Shown here: piece by piece, positions 20,255-33,092 of the stretch
Layout of the letters: every line of letters starts with the position of its first letter
How positions within the stretch are numbered: the first letter of the stretch is position 1
Position numbers and translations under genes: made by a program
Source: Syngnathus acus
Taxonomy: Eukaryota; Chordata; Actinopteri; Syngnathiformes; Syngnathidae
Length of the DNA: 64,000 nucleotides
Direction of reading: 5' to 3'
Assembly (NCBI RefSeq): GCF_901709675.1
Contig: NC_051108.1
Span: 2,170,001 to 2,234,000 of the forward strand
Notes under the pieces: generated by a model
Told to the model about the DNA's origin: nothing
The model's input: the letters and a program-made list of their open reading frames with translations, nothing else
Databases searched by the model: none

Positions 20255-20261
20255 TTTTATA
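20255..20261 (-). promoter_or_regulatory. TATA box of dio3
   Basis: TATAAAA on the minus strand within GCATATAAAAGGAGGG, about 105 bases upstream of the chosen dio3 ATG. It predicts a start site near 20231 and a leader of about 80 bases. The surrounding sequence is GC-rich. Confidence 0.65.
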
Positions 20262-21532
20262 TGCCCTGCACCGTTTAAGTCATCTCCGCCCACTCACATG
20301 GTGGGGCATTACCTCCTCTCACCTCGTTTGCACTAGTTTGCGCACACACGCGCGCGCGCTCTTACGCATATTGTAATCACCTTAATAACACACCCTTTTA
20401 GATCCATATTCATTACATTCTGTTCTCTTTCCCCAGTGGATGGTGAAGAAAGAAGGAAAAAAAAAAAAGTTTGACGTCAACACCAGCTGGGAGCTCCTGA
20501 AGCAAGTGCAGGGACGTTTGTCAACGCTAGACGGCGCTGGACCCACACGCACAAGTGAAGGTGGGTGAGTTAGTGCAAGCAAGATGAGATTGTGTGGGCG
20601 ATTCATTCACTGTTTGGAGCTCTCATTAAGAAACAGCAAGTGTGCTCAAACATCTTGTTTCCATATTGTTTTATTTTTAGGGCATTTCATCGGAAAAAAA
20701 CGGTCATTGCCAGCTTGACTTGCAAATGAAATTCAAATAGAAAAGAAATGTACTAGATTTATTTATTCATAATCAATTGATTCCCAATGAAATGAAACAA
20801 AAAATTACAATATTCGATATTTTTAGCTGGACAATTTAATTATTTGTAAACAACTATGTGCAAAAAAATGCACTCGTGTGTCACTATATTAGGCTAGATT
20901 ATTTTTTTAGATTAAATAAAATAAACATGTCTATTCTTGTTTTTTTGGTTTACCAGAATATTCAATTCCGTATATTAGCTGCTGTTTTTTGTAATAAATG
21001 ATTGCTTTATGAAAACATATTGAAGTATTAACAATGCCATGTAACGTATAGTTCAGATACATTCTTAGCGTTGCCTGGCCAGACCCCGTCAAAACCCACT
21101 CACCCCGGCCCTCCCCTCCTTTTTTTTGGGTGACATCATCACGCTCATCATCATGTTCTCCTCTCCCACTCCTTTCCTTGCTCGTTCCCTCCTTCGCCAG
21201 CCACGTGTGAGGCATATGCGTCATCGTCCGCCTCCTCCGCCGAGCAGATGGAGCAGAGTGTGTTTTCGATGAAACGCTTGTCAAGGAATGCCGCCCGGGC
21301 GTAAAAATGAGCACAATTGCCCATGTGTATGTTTGATACAGCCACTCAATCATATGCAAAGTCGGTGAAAAAACATAAGATCTCTTCAACTAAATACCAC
21401 AAAGGATATCTCCCATTGTTTTCTTGTTTTTCATGATTGGATAATAGCGGCAATTAACATGTTTTCAATTGTTGACCTGGGCCAATAGAGCAGCAAACTG
21501 TGTACCAGATGAAAATGGAAGCTTTCTTGTAT

Positions 21533-21547
21533 AGCGCCACCTGCAGG
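21533..21547 (-). promoter_or_regulatory. CTCF-like motif
   Basis: The minus strand reads CCTGCAGGTGGCGCT, a close match to the CTCF core. It lies about 1.3 kb upstream of the dio3 promoter. Confidence 0.4.
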
Positions 21548-22710
21548 ACACTCTTTCTTGGGGACGTGAGGAATGTTGCTTTTTTTTCTTTTCAAGAATA
21601 GTCAGCCGCCTTATGAATAAGTCTCCCGAGCTCATTATGTTCGATCGCTTGAGGCCCGAGCACACACACGCACACATGCGCTTGTAGACACGCATTTAAA
21701 TGCACTCACAAATCAAATATATATATAACATGTTGAGTCTTTTATATGTCTCACACAGTCAATATATTCCCTTTGTGAGGAAGTAGTAAATCATTTTTGA
21801 TTGAAACAAAAAAAGATTTCCACGTAAAAATGTCTCGTTTTTCCATAAACCTCCCGTCTGCTGCCGCGTCGTCACCTTTATTTCCCTCACGAGTCAATTG
21901 GACGAGCGGGTCTTTGTGAACAAACAGTCGGCTTAATTTTTTTTTTTCCCCCCTCCAAGATAAAACTGTTGGAAGCTTTCTTTCATTAGATGCTGGCAGG
22001 AGACCTGCCTGGGTTCATGTGAGGACATCCCAGAATAGTAAAAGCAGGCTGGAAAGAGCCTGCAGCAAAGCCCAGTGTGACAGCGGCCTAGCTCAAACCA
22101 TTAGACTGGATTGTCATGAACTACTACACGTGTGTGTGTGTGTTTTGGATGTAATCGAGTTCTACTGCGATGATACCCGGGTGAGTCAACTCTGCGACTT
22201 GTGCCTATTCATGGCCCGTCTGCTCTCCAGGCAACGTTTGAGTGGGTTTGTAGTTGCTAGGCAACCATCACGCACTCCCGTATGGGTATGCATCACCTCG
22301 CATCGCGCGACCCCCCCGTCCTCTCGGCTGCGTGTCCCTCTAATCGATTTGGGGCTCGCTTCGTTAGCGGCTAGCGACGATTGCCGTCGGCCCGATCTTT
22401 GTTGACGCTTTTTGTTGAGTGACGTCAGGTTTTGACCTCAGGTGATGTTAGAGCGGTGCTCACTCTAACTTATCTTGCAAGAACCACACGGGAGACAGTA
22501 TGCCCTTTTTAAGCATTTGCAAATGGAGAGCCATTCGTCACTGCGCGTACAGCGATGATCGAATGAGGTCTGACTCTGGCTTCTTGCAAGAGCATTTTTA
22601 TTAATAAGAAACAGGGTGGGGGTGAGAGTAGACTGGATGGAGTTGAAGCCCTTGACCTCTAGTCAAAGCATAGCAGGGGGTGTTTTACGACCTTGTGTAG
22701 GGTGGGACAA

Positions 22711-22804
22711 GCTAGGTTATTTATTACAGGTTACATTCCAACATAAGCATAAAACTAATCTAGCTCGGTTATTCATTACAGGTTACATTCCAACATAATC
22801 ATAC
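22711..22804. repeat. two-copy tandem duplication, period 52
   Basis: The segment starting gctaggttatttattacagg at 22711 recurs at 22763 as gctcggttattcattacagg. Both copies continue with ttacattccaacataa and a similar tail. There are two copies with a few substitutions. Confidence 0.8.
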
Positions 22805-25800
22805 GATCAAGACAATCTGGAAAACCCTGACAGGTGACGTTCCAGTTCATTTTCCCTCCTGGAAATTTGCATTGGCTCTCACTCACGTATTGTCTTTGTA
22901 GTTTTTTTTTTTTTTTTGGAGCGAAGGCCACCTCACGAGTGAGGGTTCAAACAGAGGATGTCGAGGAACACGGGAGTGTTTTTGACTCTCACAGCAGCAC
23001 GGCATGTCGCTCAAAGCGCCCGACAGGGATGCACCGGGGCGGATTTGGGATGCGAGGGGAGAGACGTGCGCAATCCGAGATGTTATCGCAAGGAAAGTTC
23101 CAGCTTGGCTGACGCACACTCTGACCGTTGACATTTTGGAGTGAATCCGTGTGACGGAGCAACAGGCATAACATCACACATGTCGTGTTTGTCGTTCTAT
23201 GTTTTGGAAGACAGTACGGGTGTACCTAATAAAGTGGACAGTTTATCTAACACAAGACTTACTTTGAAGTAGCTCCGAATCATTTTATTGTGTTATTATG
23301 TCTTCTTAACTCTAGTGGAGCGATAAATACAGGACACAGTGTCCATACGGAAGCCTATTGTTGAAGTTTATGAAGTTAATAAACTACTTGAAAGTCAATC
23401 ATTAGTTCAAAGGGAACCACGTGGCAATGGATTCAAATCTACCCGGGCCTGACCTCGGATGAAACGACATTTCAGATCTTTGCTTTGTTGTTGTGAGTTT
23501 GGAAATTTCCCAGTTTACCTTAATGCGCCGTGCAGCATCTCAGTCTTGACTTGTACAGTTAAATCTGACAAGAGAAATTCCAGGCCTTGTCATTAGCGGC
23601 GACGTGCAAAACAAAAAAAAAGAAAAATCTGTTTGCGTTCAGTTCAGCGGAAGTCATTCGTGTTTTTATGAGCCTGTTGAGTAATTACAAGCACGTGAAG
23701 ACGTGTTCTTCTGGCGTGCTGGGATCATGCGAGGACACATACACGCAGGTTCAGTTGGTTTAATAAATCCCGGACTTGCTTAAGTGGTGCTTTCACACTT
23801 GTCCGTGCGTGATGCGACCCGCCACTTTGTTGTCGTAGCGCTTTGCTCACTTGGTGTTCCTTGAAACGTACCCTGCGACGTCATCTCGTCAAACAGAAAG
23901 TGAAGTGCTGGATGTTGTTTGTGTGCTAAGTTCAAAACGTTAAGAAGATAGCCTTGAAGAATCGATAGACTTGCAGCTTGTTGACTTGGTGTCAAGTCTT
24001 TGTGTGTATGTTGGGGACTTTTGTTTTGCAGGGTTTTAGTGCACTCGATGACGCCTTACCTCACCGTGTTATTTGTGTCAGCGTACACACGGCCTTTTTT
24101 TTTTTTTCTTCTTCTTCCCCACATTGCAGCTGTTGCGACAGGACCGCCGTCATTATTTTGCTTCGGAGATCGCTTTTGTGCGTGTGACCTTTTGCTCCCC
24201 GTGCATCACTGAATCCGGCCAGTACATTTTGTTTGTGAGTTGACGTTACGCAAGCGTTATCAACCCCGTAAGTGGAGGCATGTGAAGAAAAAAACAGGGG
24301 GGGGGGGTTCCTTTTTGTGGTATTTCGAGCTTTGTTTAGTCTTTCCAGGAATTTTAAGGTTAGCGTCAAGACTTGGGTTGCGGTTTCGGATAACAGCTAG
24401 TCTGGTATGAATTTATGTCCTCCACCTGTGTGATTCATGGATGTGTAGTTCTTTTCCAGCTGTGAGCAGCAGGTGTTTTCAAAGTGTGACTCATCCGATG
24501 AACGCGCCGCCGGCCATTACAACACTTCTGCTCTGCTCGCCGCTGCCGTCATGTTTACCGGAGCGCCGTGTCCTAGTTTTCGGAAGCAAAAGACGTGTTT
24601 CCGCTTGTTGCGCCACTTCAACCCGTTGTTTTGCGTACCAGCTAGTTCCAAACGCGACCGCATTTGGACAAATGAATCAGCCGTCCAAGTTGTCGATTGG
24701 AAACGGATGTGCTGGCACATGCCCATTGGATCTCTATCAGCTTTTTCTGATTCTTCCTGTGCTTACCCTTGAGACCTTTCCACAAATTCTCTCTTGGCTC
24801 AGGGATCGTGCGTCGCTCCAATGATTGACTGCATGGTGCTTAGTTCCCGTGGTGAAAGCGCAAGATATCATTCGGTCATCAACCATATATGCACAGCACC
24901 TGCACAATAACATCAACATAGTTCAAATTGCTCAAACCATAAATTGATTATGATTCAGTAATAGGTCTGTAAAAAAATCTGCAAAAAAATAATCGTCATT
25001 TACCCTTTAGAGGTTGAATTTATTGATTCATTTGAGAATCGATTAGTTGCCGATTTAATTGACTCACCTTAATAATAATAATGAACATATTACAGTATAT
25101 GTCATGTGGATTAAAGAAATAAAGGCAAAATAAAATTATTATTTTATCAATTATCTGTATTGACGTTTAGAGACAAAATAAACTTCGGCATTTGACTGCG
25201 CCGTTTCGTCGGCCAAAAAAAATACTATTCAGTTAATTGGACCTCGGCCACGGAGCGAACGTGCCCTTCCTTCCTCTTGGAGGTTTTTCGTTTGCTCCTC
25301 GGACTTCCGGCTTTCTTTGTCTTGCCATAGTCCTGTCCTTTAGTGCACTCTCTCCTTTTCATATCCTGTCCTCGGCTCACCTCACCTCCCCTCCTTCTCC
25401 GCCTTCTTGATGCAGCAAAGAGTCACATAACTCACTGACGCGCTGTTTGGTTTGGCATAAGCGCTGAAGTTATGCGAGCCATTTGTTCGTTTTGTCGTGG
25501 AATTCGTCTCTCGAATTACTCAACAGCGCTTGATCAAAAATTGCACATTCGGCCGCCATAATTGACTTCCCCATGTCTTGTCCGGCGCAATCACATGGCA
25601 TCCACTCAGGCGCCAAAGATTTTTTTTTTTTTAATGGGGTTGTGTTTTTTGTTTTTGGAATGCGGAGACTGTCCCTGAGCCAAAGCTTTTGAGGACACGA
25701 CCCCAGCCTTTGAGGTCTTTGGCAGGATGTCGTCCACGCAGGGGAGCGACCAACTCGCCTGACGTGACCCTGAGAATCTGTAATAATAGGCGTGTTAAAT

Positions 25801-26100
25801 AAGAGTCTTTAAAAAAAAAACATTATTGTATGTAACTCATTAGAAATAAATAATGTCTTAAAAAAGACATGTTTTTAACTGATGATGCAATTTTATTTTA
25901 TGTTGAATTTAACTGAAATTATTTTAGTATCATGCATTTTGCTTGCCTAACTTATCTCATTCTTCTTGCCTTATATTGCGCTTTGTGACATTTATTTGAA
26001 CTCAAGTCAGTCAAATTTGATTCCCTGCTTCCTTACCCTGTAAAAGATATTCGTCAAAGAATTACTGTAGATGGCTAGCTTGACAACTTTCTGGTGCGAG

Positions 26101-26115
26101 GTTGCCCTCTGTTGG
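26101..26115 (-). promoter_or_regulatory. CTCF-like motif
   Basis: The minus strand reads CCAACAGAGGGCAAC, a fair match to the CTCF core in the dio3-slc25a47 spacer. Confidence 0.3.
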
Positions 26116-28366
26116 TGAGGAGTGGCCAGTTCATCCACACTTCAGTAGAAATACATATATAGATATATTTTAATAACTGAAATTCTCCGCTCAAAACTTA
26201 AAGTAAAGTTGGCTGCAAATGAGCAACATATGTTTGTCACACGTAAAACGTCAAACGTAAAAAAAAAAAAAGTGAAGTGTGTTTGCTTATGTCATATCTT
26301 ATTAATATTTAAGATGCAAATGCCCAAACCACATTATCGCCACTTTTAATAACCTGTCGTGTTTAAAGTAGTGCGTCAACATTGTCTTGCTTCGGGGAGC
26401 TTCTCTATTCAGTTTTTTCAAGATCGTTCAAAGTTATGTCCAAGTTAATATAAGTAAAATACAAAGAACGAGTTAAAAATAAAAGGAGAAGTTACGACAC
26501 GTTTTACTTCTTTTACGAGGAGGATTAACAGTAATACCAAATAATCTCCTGGTATTAATTTCCTCAGGCATAATGGCTGAAAATCAAATATTTGGATCCC
26601 AGGACCTTGTTAGATACATAAGAAGCACGTTTCTGCTTGCAGATCAAAAATGAAGGTAATCGGCTCGTGTTGGGATTATCATTGAGCTAAAATTGTTCCA
26701 GTTACTGACTCTAATAAACACTTTGCAACAGCGTCAAGCAAAAAAAGCCCAAACAATTTGGTCAAAGTCACTAAGTGTCGTTCTTCGGTGTGCGGTTGCG
26801 CCAGAAGGATGCCGATTACAATTAGGCTTAATAAGGCCCGTACGTTTGTTCTCATGACCCCACAAAGACATTCGCGGGAAGGTGGGGGGTTGCTTCGTAC
26901 CGAACTCGAGCGACAGTTGGGACGCTTTGGCCACAAAGGACTTAAAGTAGGGCATCTTTTTTTAATTTGGAACGTTTACAAATGTTTGGTGATATCCAGC
27001 GAATACCAACTCTGATGCTACGCCTGCTGTGTGCAGCCTTTTGTACAAGCTGGAACGTCCGCTCGGGTGACCTGTTTACTCTTTGCCACGATAACTAATA
27101 AGCGGGCGAGGGGAAGCGGGGGGCTCCTGTGTCCTGATATGAACTTTACTGTATGCTAACGATGTTAGCGCGTAACTCAAAACCAAAGTCAATACTGATG
27201 AAAGAGTTAGTGCTCATTGAACTTGTCCAAAGTTTCGAAAGAGCTGATTTCCACATTTGGTAAATTATCTTTATGGTTTTACGTTGGACATCGTCATTAG
27301 TTTGTAGCAGCAAAGACGCCGACGAGAGCAAAGGTCCGACGAGAGCAATTATGCAAGCGTAAAGAGCCCCACGGAGGAATGTCGGCCATTATTCTATCCA
27401 ACATCTGCCCTATGTCCAATTGAATGCTTCACAAGCCATGAGAAAGTGCAGTGTTTGTTTGTTGTGGGCTAAAAAAGTTGGCCATTTTTCCACCCGCCTC
27501 TCAATTATAAAGGAGGCTGTTCTTGTTGGACAAACACGGCTATGATGGACAGCGTCCACCGTCCATGGGAATGATGGCTTGGCTACATTCATGAAAAAAT
27601 AACGGCCGTGCGTAATTGAGCGTCGTAGCCGGGACGAAAACACCGCTCCATGATCTGATAGGTTACGCAATTAATTGGGTCCCGACTATTATTTTGATGT
27701 CAAGAGGGGGTCGCCGTCAAACGGTGGTTTGAGGCTACGCTTGACAAAGGACACAAGGCTTCTTTTGTAAGGAAGCCCAATGTCCTCCCACTCTACTTTT
27801 TACTCGGTTCGTTTTGAATGCTCATTGTCAAGTTAAAATAGATTGGACCTGTAAGATAAAATATAGTTTCTATTTTTCAGGATATGAATTTATGGACCGC
27901 CAAAATGGCCGTCTTCCTGTTCCGCTTTTTTTTTTTTTTCCAAACCCAAAATGGCTTCTTCCAAACAAAATGGCTGACTTCCTGTTTCACTGAGACTCTT
28001 TCCTTTTGTCCCAATTTGTGTAAATCATGTAACTGATGTTTGGAAACACACACAGTTAGCAGCAAAGGTTAAAGGTCATCCGGCATAGGCAGCTCAGACT
28101 CTACATGTTGACCATAAATCTTTAATCGAGAATTGGGACAAAGAATGTACATGGTCACCTTTTAAGCACTACTTAACCAGTTGGCATTACCCAACATATC
28201 AAGTGCTGGGATGTACTTTAAGATGACCTTAATTAATCAATCTCAAACAACAACACGACTTTTGTTGAAGTTTTTTTCGTTTTCTAATTAGCCAACTTGA
28301 GCCAGGTCACTCGTGAACATCCAGTGCGGTCCTACGCATTGCTTCTCCTTTAATTCTTGTCTACAT

Positions 28367-28693
28367 CTATCGAAGATGTGAAAGAACATCGTCGTCATCG
28401 ACATTCCAGTCCCGTACTGGTTTTCCCTTGAAATGTGTGCTTGCCCTTTTCTGCACTGCATTGCCGAGGACATTAAAGCACTCACTGAAGAGTACAAGCT
28501 CATTTGGTATTCCATATGCGGGAAGGATCCTCCGTAGGGTGTCAGCGTGTTGGCTGTCAAAGGCTTTTTCCACATCTGTAAAACGCACATACAGACGCTC
28601 TGTGTGCTGCTCATTAATGTCGTTCCTTGCAAAGATCTGCTCCCGTCTTTTCTGAATCCTGCTTGATGTTGACCTACGGGATCTCAAGCGCAT
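28367..28693 (-). mobile_element. non-LTR retrotransposon reverse transcriptase fragment
   Basis: The minus-strand frame contains YVRFTDVEKAFDSQHADT and LRRILPAYGIPNELV. This is the F-x-D-x-x-K-A-F-D-S block and following helix typical of LINE-type reverse transcriptases. Only about 100 residues remain, with no start, endonuclease domain or catalytic FADD-type block. It is a truncated, dead copy. The family cannot be assigned from this much. Confidence 0.75.
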
Positions 28694-29713
28694 CTCATGA
28701 TGACTTTAGATTTCTAAGGGGAATGGTGCACAATCTAGAGTATCTTTTGTGGAGTGAATATTAAAACCAGGCTGGGGATTATGGCATTAAATGACTTTGT
28801 CTGTCTTTTTGTTAATGACCTCGCCACTTGCGTAATTGCGTGCTTTACAAAATGATATCCTTCACTCCCATCTGCTTTCGAAGCTTCCTCCTTGACGCCT
28901 TGTGAGGCTTCTGTCGGGGTCCGGGGCCGCCTGAGCCGCTGCGAGTTTTTACCCAGCAGCACACGTCACCGCCGTGAGAGCGCAGACCTCCCAAAATAGC
29001 CCAGACGGCAATCGGCGTGAAAAGGGCGGATTCGAGCGCTACAAAAGGACAGACGTTGATGCGGACTAGGCGGAAAAGACTGATGCACTCGTTCACATGG
29101 TTGTCAGCCGCGGTCGTTATCAGCACCTTATATGACTTTTTTTTTTTTCTTTTCCCTCCACAGCTGGCGCTCTCTGCACGGCTTTAATGTGAAGACGTGA
29201 TGTCAGCATGCTGGTCGGAATGATAATGATCTCACATACCCACTCAACTCATAAAAATGCCAGCGGTGTAATTTTTATTACATCGTTAGCATAGTTGTGA
29301 CCAAACCATGTGTTTGGTTTTTCACACAATCAGAATTTTTTTTTTGGAGTGAGGCCTTGATTTGTGCATACCTGGAATAATATTAATTAAACCTTTTTAG
29401 CTTATGTGTATGCTGCAATTTAAATCAAGTGACAGTACTTCACGTAAGATCGTTAATACTGAGCAAGGAACTCGTTTACTGTGTGCTATATTTTGCCGCC
29501 AAATGCGGTTTGGACGGGAACATTATAATTGTCATTGGAGCGGTCATCCCTGTAAAATGTAAGGTCGTATTTAATACTGAAACTTGCAAATACAAAAAAT
29601 TGTAATCATAACCACCACATGGATGACACCTTAAAAATGTAATAACTTGACCTTCAGAAAGATCCTTCCTGCTTGGACCACAATCACAAGAGTAAAAACA
29701 ACTCCAAAGAGCG

Positions 29714-29728
29714 CCACAAGAGGGCGTA
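29714..29728 (+). promoter_or_regulatory. CTCF-like motif
   Basis: CCACAAGAGGGCGTA on the plus strand fits the CTCF core. A second, weaker, oppositely oriented match lies at 29966-29980 (minus strand CCTCTAGGTGGTGCT). Confidence 0.35.
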
Positions 29729-30029
29729 AAATCCCCAAGAAACGCCGATGAATAAATATTTTGAATGAACTTTTTTAAGTCGAGGAAACGCTGCTTTGAT
29801 ATACAACAAAATTACCAAATACCATTGCATGACATTTTTTTTAAGGCGCAAAAATACTCCCATTCACCAATAAATACAATTACATATACATTTTAATGTG
29901 CGTGTTGCAGCTTGTTTTTCCCCAGTCAGTTCTTTCCGGCCGAGAGCCACAATTGGCAGACCGATAGCACCACCTAGAGGCCACAAGAGGCTACCGCAAG
30001 GCATGTCCCAAAGTTGCAGAATTATGGAG

Positions 30030-31968
30030 TCATTCCAAGCCCACCCGAGGTGTGTCAGTGTTGTCCGGCTTGGCCTGCAAGAGGCTCATGAAAAGCTCGT
30101 AGGTGACAAACACCACCAAGTTGACGGGGAAAGCACGCAGGCAGTTGATGCCCAGACTCCGGAAGAAAACGCCCACTCCCTCGGTGCGTATGGTCTCGGC
30201 GATGCAGTGCGCGAAGCCCCTGTAGCGCCGCGTCTCCCGTGCGCCGTCCGCCTGCAGCCGGGCCTTAATCACATCCATGGGCGTGCTGATGGACCACGCC
30301 ACCGTTCCCGCGAACCCCCCGGCCAACATCACTGCGCTCCACGCTGCAAGAGAAGACGTTTTTACACCAAAATCGGATTTGGGATTCTCTCCAAGTGTTA
30401 CACTCCACCTGGCTTCTCCCTCCCGCTCTCAGTCAGCCATTCACAAATGGTGTTGTAGGTCAGAAAGTACATGGCGAACCCGGGGCCGTCCCTCAACGCC
30501 AGTGGCATGGCCCCCCGGTACAACCCCCGCAGGCCCTCCGCCTTGAGGATGCTCAGCATACAGTGGACCGGCCCGCGGTACTTGGGCTTGGTCCCTCGCC
30601 GCACCGACTCAGTCTGACACTGAAGGCGCACTTTGACAATGTCACCTGGCGCTACCAGCAACACCTTGGCGAGGGAGGAAAGGAAATGTCATCCATCTAT
30701 TTTCTGGAGCCTTATGACTGTCGAGTCTCATACCTGCATTATGCCGCCCACCATCCCTGAAAGGAAAATCTCCGGCTTGGTGCTGGGGCCGTGGGCGGCC
30801 CCTCGAGCCTGCTTCAAACACTGCAGACAATTCCTGTAGGTCCCGAACGCCACCGAGGACGTGACGGAGATGGTCGCCATCGGCAGCGACATGCCTTTGA
30901 AGAAGCCGTGCACCTGATGATGTAACAAAAAATATTATTGTACACGTATGTGTTTGAAGCATCTTCTCTTTCTCTTTTGCAGATATTTTACTTATTGTGG
31001 GTGACTCTGGAACATGGCAATTGTAAGCGGATTGTGACAGGATACTCATCCATCTGCATCCAAATGGTAAGGCCTCGAAACGTTGACAAATGAATGCTTG
31101 TGTTGTGTACCTAACGAAGTGGCAATGTGCGTATATTCTCACCCCTTCTTTGGAAAACGTGGTGGCGATGCACTGCCATATTCCCGTAAACTGTCTTTGA
31201 GTTTGGATCCTGACCTGGAGATGGATTCAAATGATTTTATACATTTAATTTTAAATATTTGCAAGTTAAATAAATAGACTGTGCACCTTGATGGTGTCCA
31301 GCGGGTATCCCACAGACATGCCACAGGCCCCTGTGCAAAGAATAAGAGCATCACACACACGCAGAACTTCCAATTTGACAGACCTTGACCTTTCACTTCT
31401 TGCTCCAAGCAAATTGACATGCGTTTTATCCAATATAAATATCTATTTACAAGTCAAGAGGATTTTTTTCTTTATTTAGTGTGATACTATAAACAATAGT
31501 CAATTACAGAATTGGACATATGCATATATATATATTATAAATGTGTTGTAGCATTGTAGCATCAATACTTTCGTCACTTATTTAGCAACCTATGCTGTAA
31601 GATAATTGTTACAAAAGCTGACCAAAACAGTGCACAGCACTTGAAGAAATTGACTTTCATAAAAATATGTAGTCGACTCAACGTTGCAAAGTAAAATATT
31701 ACGGAAGCCCTGGGGGTCAGTTTACAACGTGCAAACCGGCTTGCCTGGTTCGTTCAGTATGAAATCTTAAAAGACAAGTACCCTAACAAAAATAAGCTAC
31801 TACTATTTATTTATTTATTTTTATTACCTGTGTTTTAATTGATAACGACGATCGCTGTGTGCAATGTCGATTATGTAAACACAGACAGACAACGTCATAG
31901 ACAGTGGCCGCCGGCATGTGTAAACTGTTACCTGCCAAAGAGCCAGACACGAAATCGGCGATGTGCAT
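30030..31968 (-). CDS. slc25a47: mitochondrial carrier, SLC25A47 type
   Basis: Inner-membrane carrier of the SLC25 family; in mammals this liver-enriched member is linked to mitochondrial metabolism. Coding exons on the minus strand: 31932-31968, 31287-31330, 31143-31214, 30734-30913, 30409-30664, 30030-30343. The phases agree and give 300 residues, the usual size. All three carrier signatures are present: YPLDTIKVR (from residue 21), APGDIVKVR and TPMDVIKAR. The second departs from the usual Px[DE]xxK by a Gly after the Pro, but the acidic and basic residues remain. The assignment to A47 rests on [35 protein letters not shown] and PKYRGPVHC, and on its position head to head with slc25a29, as the human genes also neighbour each other. 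It could be one of two teleost copies (a or b). Confidence 0.9.
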
Positions 31969-33092
31969 CCTGTCAGCAAGTCAACACAACCCGCCGGGAA
32001 TACGTTCATGGGTGTGCCGCCATTCTTATTTCCAGGGTTACTATCTCGCTCTGCGTTCACGTAACCTTGCAGAATGACTAATGTAATATCACGGGTGAAT
32101 CATACGTCACTACAATTTCCGGGTTTAGTCGAACGACCAAATAAAAAAGTAATCGTTTAAAACAAAGTGCTTTACTGATAAAGAATTCCTTTTGGAGACA
32201 TTTTGCTTAAGTCATTTATTATCCTTGATCCATTTAACGTCACATTTGGCCCCAAAAAGCTCAACTTTACATCGCTTGTGACGTTGATTAAGATCCACCC
32301 CCTCTCCCCTATTGGCCAATGGCAGGCTAGGTAAATGTACACAAACCGAATGGCAGCGTCTGATTGGTCAGAAAAACCTTATGATACTTCCGGATATGTC
32401 GCAAATCCGTCACATTGTATTAAAACAAGAAACTTTAGTGGTTTACAAATGTTTGTGTGTGGATTGTCATATAATTTCTCGAAATAAATATTACCCTAAA
32501 CATTTTCCCGTTGTTAACCAATTTCCTAGAAGTATCAACGCAGGTGTCGGCTTCGTTCCAGCCATTTGATTGGTCAGAAACCCCCAAACCCCACACTGAC
32601 GTAATTCAAACCTGTGGAACCCCCTCTCCCAATATTAGCCAATCCCAAATTGTAAACATTGATACAAGCAAGGTGTTGCCTTCGTTCGCGGCCTCTGATT
32701 AGTCAGAAAGGTGTCAAACTCCTCCCCCTCGCCAATTTACTTCCTGTGACGCTCACTGCTCCAAGGCAACCTCTGTGAAGCCTTGGACACACCAGCTGTC
32801 AAGCGCGCTTCTGGGAGGACGAAGAGGTCACGCGGTAGTTGTATTATAAATAAACACAAAATTACAAATGAGTAGTATTCTAACGTAACAGAGCCAAGAA
32901 GGAAAGAGGATCCCCAGCGCTAGATATACGTCGCTCCACTTGCCATATAAATAGGCCGTCACGGGGGTTGTCATTATGCGCGTGGGCGTGTAGGAAGTCG
33001 ATTAACTAACTGGGTGTGGAAAATAACCTAGATTAACGTGTTTCCCCGTGGAGGTGGAATTACACATCGGCAAGTAGGTGACTCGAGCGGTG
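31969..33092. promoter_or_regulatory. shared divergent promoter region of slc25a47 and slc25a29
   Basis: A 1.1 kb gap separates two start codons facing away from each other. Its right half (32296-32760) contains three related modules. Each pairs a direct CCAAT (32316, 32518, 32639) with an inverted box in tgattggtca or tgattagtca (32361, 32567, 32696). C-rich CCCCTCTCC tracts precede the first and third. This suggests NF-Y-type control. A TATA-like tataaatagg is near 32945. Confidence 0.55.

Larger units (their letters stand above)
20270..29890. other. gene-poor spacer between dio3 and slc25a47
   Basis: About 9.6 kb with no supported host gene. It contains a two-copy tandem duplication (22711-22804), a degenerate reverse transcriptase fragment (about 28367-28693), three CAAAATGGC motifs near 27900-27973 and scattered CTCF-like motifs. 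The remaining open frames are short and of low-complexity or random-looking composition. Confidence 0.5.

Noticed and set aside
19360-20336. Long plus-strand open frames (134-192 codons) opposite dio3
   Set aside because: They are antisense shadows of a GC-rich coding exon. Their products are Arg/His/Pro-rich with no family signature.
22019-22405. 128-codon plus-strand frame
   Set aside because: No recognisable family or promoter. It includes a GT-repeat-encoded stretch.
24441-24824. 127-codon plus-strand frame in the dio3-slc25a47 spacer
   Set aside because: No domain, no splice context and random-like composition. An overlapping frame of similar length exists.
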